From positions 19,765,745 through 19,829,744 of the forward strand of contig CM034598.1 of NCBI GenBank assembly GCA_020091685.1: DNA of 64,000 bases, read 5' to 3'. Each line of letters opens with the position of its first letter. Positions within the stretch are counted from its first letter, which is position 1. The DNA comes from Lutjanus erythropterus (taxonomy: Eukaryota > Chordata > Actinopteri > Lutjaniformes > Lutjanidae). This document shows, in pieces, positions 61,936 through 64,000 of this stretch. The notes under the pieces are model-generated. The model searched no databases. It was not told where the DNA came from and was given only the letters and a program-made list of their open reading frames with translations. A program made the translations under genes and the position numbers.

Positions 61936-62790
61936 ATTAAAGCTCAACTGCGCACTAAAATATGCTACTGAAAACATTTTAGGCTAGAAATAGGTGGTCC
62001 AGCAACAGCCATCTTTGATGAACACTGCCCAGTTTCACAGTTTGATCTGAGTTTTGGAAGTCTCCACTGAAAACCAGACCCAAAATGGCAGGTGCCTGGT
62101 CACAATATTTCAAGTATTACAGCTAAACAGCGCACATAAATATGTTTCTAAGGACATTTTAAGCGAGAAATAGGCAATTTAGTAACATAACTTTTATCAG
62201 TATTTGATCAGCACTGCCTAATTTCACAGTTTCATCTATGTTTAAGAGGTCTTTGTTGGAAACCAGAGCCAAAGTGGCAGCCAATTGGTTATAATATCTC
62301 TTGTATTGTAACTAAACAGTCCATTAAAATATATTTATGAAAACATTTTAAGCAAGACATAGGCAATGTAGTAGCATAATCTTCCATATTTGATCAACAC
62401 TGCCTAATTTCACAGTACCATCTGTTCCGGGAGTCTTCGTTGGTAAACAGAGCTAAAATGGTGGCCACCTGGTTACAACATTTCTTGCATTACAGCTAAA
62501 TGCTACAACAAAATATGTTTCTGAAAACACCATTGCCAAGAAATGAGCAATGTGGTAACATAATTTTGGCTCATATTTGATCAGCAATTCCTAGTTTCAC
62601 AGTTTCGTCTGAGTTGTGGGAGTCCTCACTGCAAACCAGAGCCAAAATGGCGGCCAGCTTGTTATAATATTTCTTGTTTTAATACAAGTTAAATGTTGCA
62701 CTAAGAGAAATGCGTGATGGAGTAACACAATCTCGAGCTTTCTCTGAGCAACACTGCCAAGTTTGACAGGTTGATTTGAGATGTGTGAGC
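61936..62790. repeat. Tandem array, period about 187 bp, 4.6 copies, slc34a1 intron
   Basis: The landmark TTTCACAGT recurs near 62033, 62222, 62408 and 62595, with a decayed form at 62760, giving spacings of 189, 186, 187 and about 166. Each unit also has AAAATATGTTTCTGAAAACA-like, GAGAAATAGGCAAT-like and AACCAGAGCCAAAATGG-like blocks. The copies differ by many substitutions, so the array is old. Confidence 0.85.
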
Positions 62791-63720
62791 AGTATGTGTT
62801 CAGATGACGCTATTTTTCCCACCTTTATTAAATGTAAATGACGCTTGCATTTGTTCTGGTCTGAGATGCTGGTGGTCTGCTGTGACCTCTAGACAAAGTA
62901 AATGCCCTATATAGCACCTTTAAACAAAAAACATGATACATGGGTAAAGGTCTGCCCTCATTCTGAACCGTAATGCATCATGCACGTAATCACTACACAT
63001 GACCTTCCGCATTTCAGTTTTAATAGAGATAAAAGGTGATTGTAATTTGCAGGTAATGGAAAGCATGCTTAGCCTTCAAAACTCTGCAGGGGTGTTTATT
63101 GTTAGGGATGCCTTTAAGGATGATGACCTAGAGAAGGGACCTGTGCACGCATACACACACTGATACAGACACTTCCATGCCTCTGGATCTTGTTTTCTGT
63201 TTGATAATTACCCATTATCTTCGTCCTAGCTCACTTACAGAAAGAATTTAGAAGCAGAGGGGCAGCTCCTGCATACTGATATCATTTCATTTCATCACTT
63301 TAACCTAATAGATGAAAGAGGGTCTACCTTGAAGCCTGTACTACCAACAGACAGGTCATAACCTTAACGTGTAATGGCTTATGAGGCATAGTAAATTGTC
63401 GACCGACTGCGCGACTCAGTTGGAGGGTGATTACAGCGTGTGAAATGGTTTGATTTGATTATCTTTCTGATCTCAGTCCAACCTGCTAGATTACAATAAT
63501 TCTCAGATGGTTTTTTACGCATGGCCACAACAGCGCTATAATCTCGAAATGGCAGTTTCAGGTCAGGTCAGTCAGTCAGTGTGTGGTAATAATCACACAA
63601 AAGTTGCAAAGTTTAATCACTTAGTAATTTTAATTAAATGCAAAGGATATTTATAATGATTGAGTTTATATGTTTCTTATTGTCAAACAATCCAACTGAA
63701 AGACAAAAATCAAATAAATT

Positions 63721-63800
63721 CAGTGATGGAGGAAGTGCTAAGATTTTCTACTTAAGTAAAAGTAGCAATACCACAGTCTAGGAATACTCTATTACATGTA
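63721..63800 (+). repeat. Dispersed repeat G, fragment
   Basis: CAGTGATGGAGGAAGTGCTA, CTACTTAAGTAAAAGTAGCA and ATACCACAGTCTAGGAATAC match the start of the AAGTA-rich family. Confidence 0.65.
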
Positions 63801-64000
63801 AGTCATGCGATCCCATTTTTACTTACTGCTACAAGAAACTTTCATACTGTATTGATTTTGGGGGCCCATGTAAACAAAAGCAGTAGTGTTTCCAAGACCA
63901 TAACCATAAAATGTAATGTCGCTGGTGGTGTTTTTTTTCTTTATTCTTTTGTAGGTCATGTGGAGGCATAAGTAAGTAATAAAGTAATAAATAGAAATTG

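Larger units (their letters stand above)
61695..64000 (-). other. slc34a1 upstream intron, incomplete
   Basis: Because exon a starts inside a codon, this is intron up to at least the window edge. I looked for the preceding exon, which should encode the first QSSS repeat (pattern VLVQSSS..SIVVSMV), and did not find it. The stretch holds a 187-bp-period array (61936-62790) and a short dispersed-repeat piece near 63721. Confidence 0.7.

Noticed and set aside
61936-62790. Possible CRISPR-like array
   Set aside because: The repeats are about 187 bp, diverged, and have no spacers. The genome is a vertebrate one.

Overview
The window looks like nuclear DNA from a teleost fish, probably a percomorph. 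It is AT-rich, has almost no long open frames, carries many CA/GT microsatellites, and is dense in short dispersed repeats I recognise from teleost genomes (tRNA-derived SINEs, non-autonomous hAT and Tc1/mariner elements, and several 100-700 bp families). There are no operons, ribosome binding sites, CRISPR arrays or other prokaryotic features. The species call rests on sequence feel, not on a database search.

Only one gene can be supported: the 3' two thirds of a type II sodium-phosphate cotransporter on the minus strand (50453-61694), best matched to SLC34A1 (NaPi-IIa). Eight exons can be joined. All introns are GT-AG and every phase agrees, giving 485 codons plus stop. The first roughly 150 residues, including the first QSSS motif, must lie beyond 64000. 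The gene reads from right to left: repeat-1 helices (61583-61694 and 60875-61070), the glycosylated outer loop (60250-60345 and 60001-60052), the middle membrane block (59681-59848), the second QSSS repeat (59348-59464 and 53531-53655), and a large terminal exon with the cytosolic tail and a PDZ-type end (50453-51046).

Positions 1-50452 hold no gene I can support. Layout: repeat fragments and a SINE at 1-590; three copies of one dispersed family, two of them a clear direct duplication, at 1980-6260; a SINE-like element and a possible BED-finger relic at 7655-8260; a composite repeat at 9340-9990; a possible noncoding first exon or regulatory patch at 12090-12290; repeats at 13140-17175; a 1.1-kb hAT-type element with perfect 8-bp target duplications at 17309-18418; a foldback element near 22640-23290; a Tc1/mariner deletion derivative at 25402-25870; a decayed Tc1/mariner transposase at 30640-31330; more repeats at 36610-41235; and quiet AT-rich DNA up to the transporter.

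The introns of slc34a1 also contain mobile DNA: a second, inverted copy of the hAT element with its own perfect 8-bp duplication (51629-52751), a repeat nested in a repeat (53723-54715), a small MITE (56813-56920), and a tandem array with a period near 187 bp (61936-62790).

I found no convincing undescribed biological system. The most interesting points are the inverted hAT pair and its apparently composite build, a Lys-to-Glu change in the dipeptide that in mammalian NaPi-IIa is needed for PTH-driven internalisation, and a tetranucleotide microsatellite that forms the polypyrimidine tract of one splice site.
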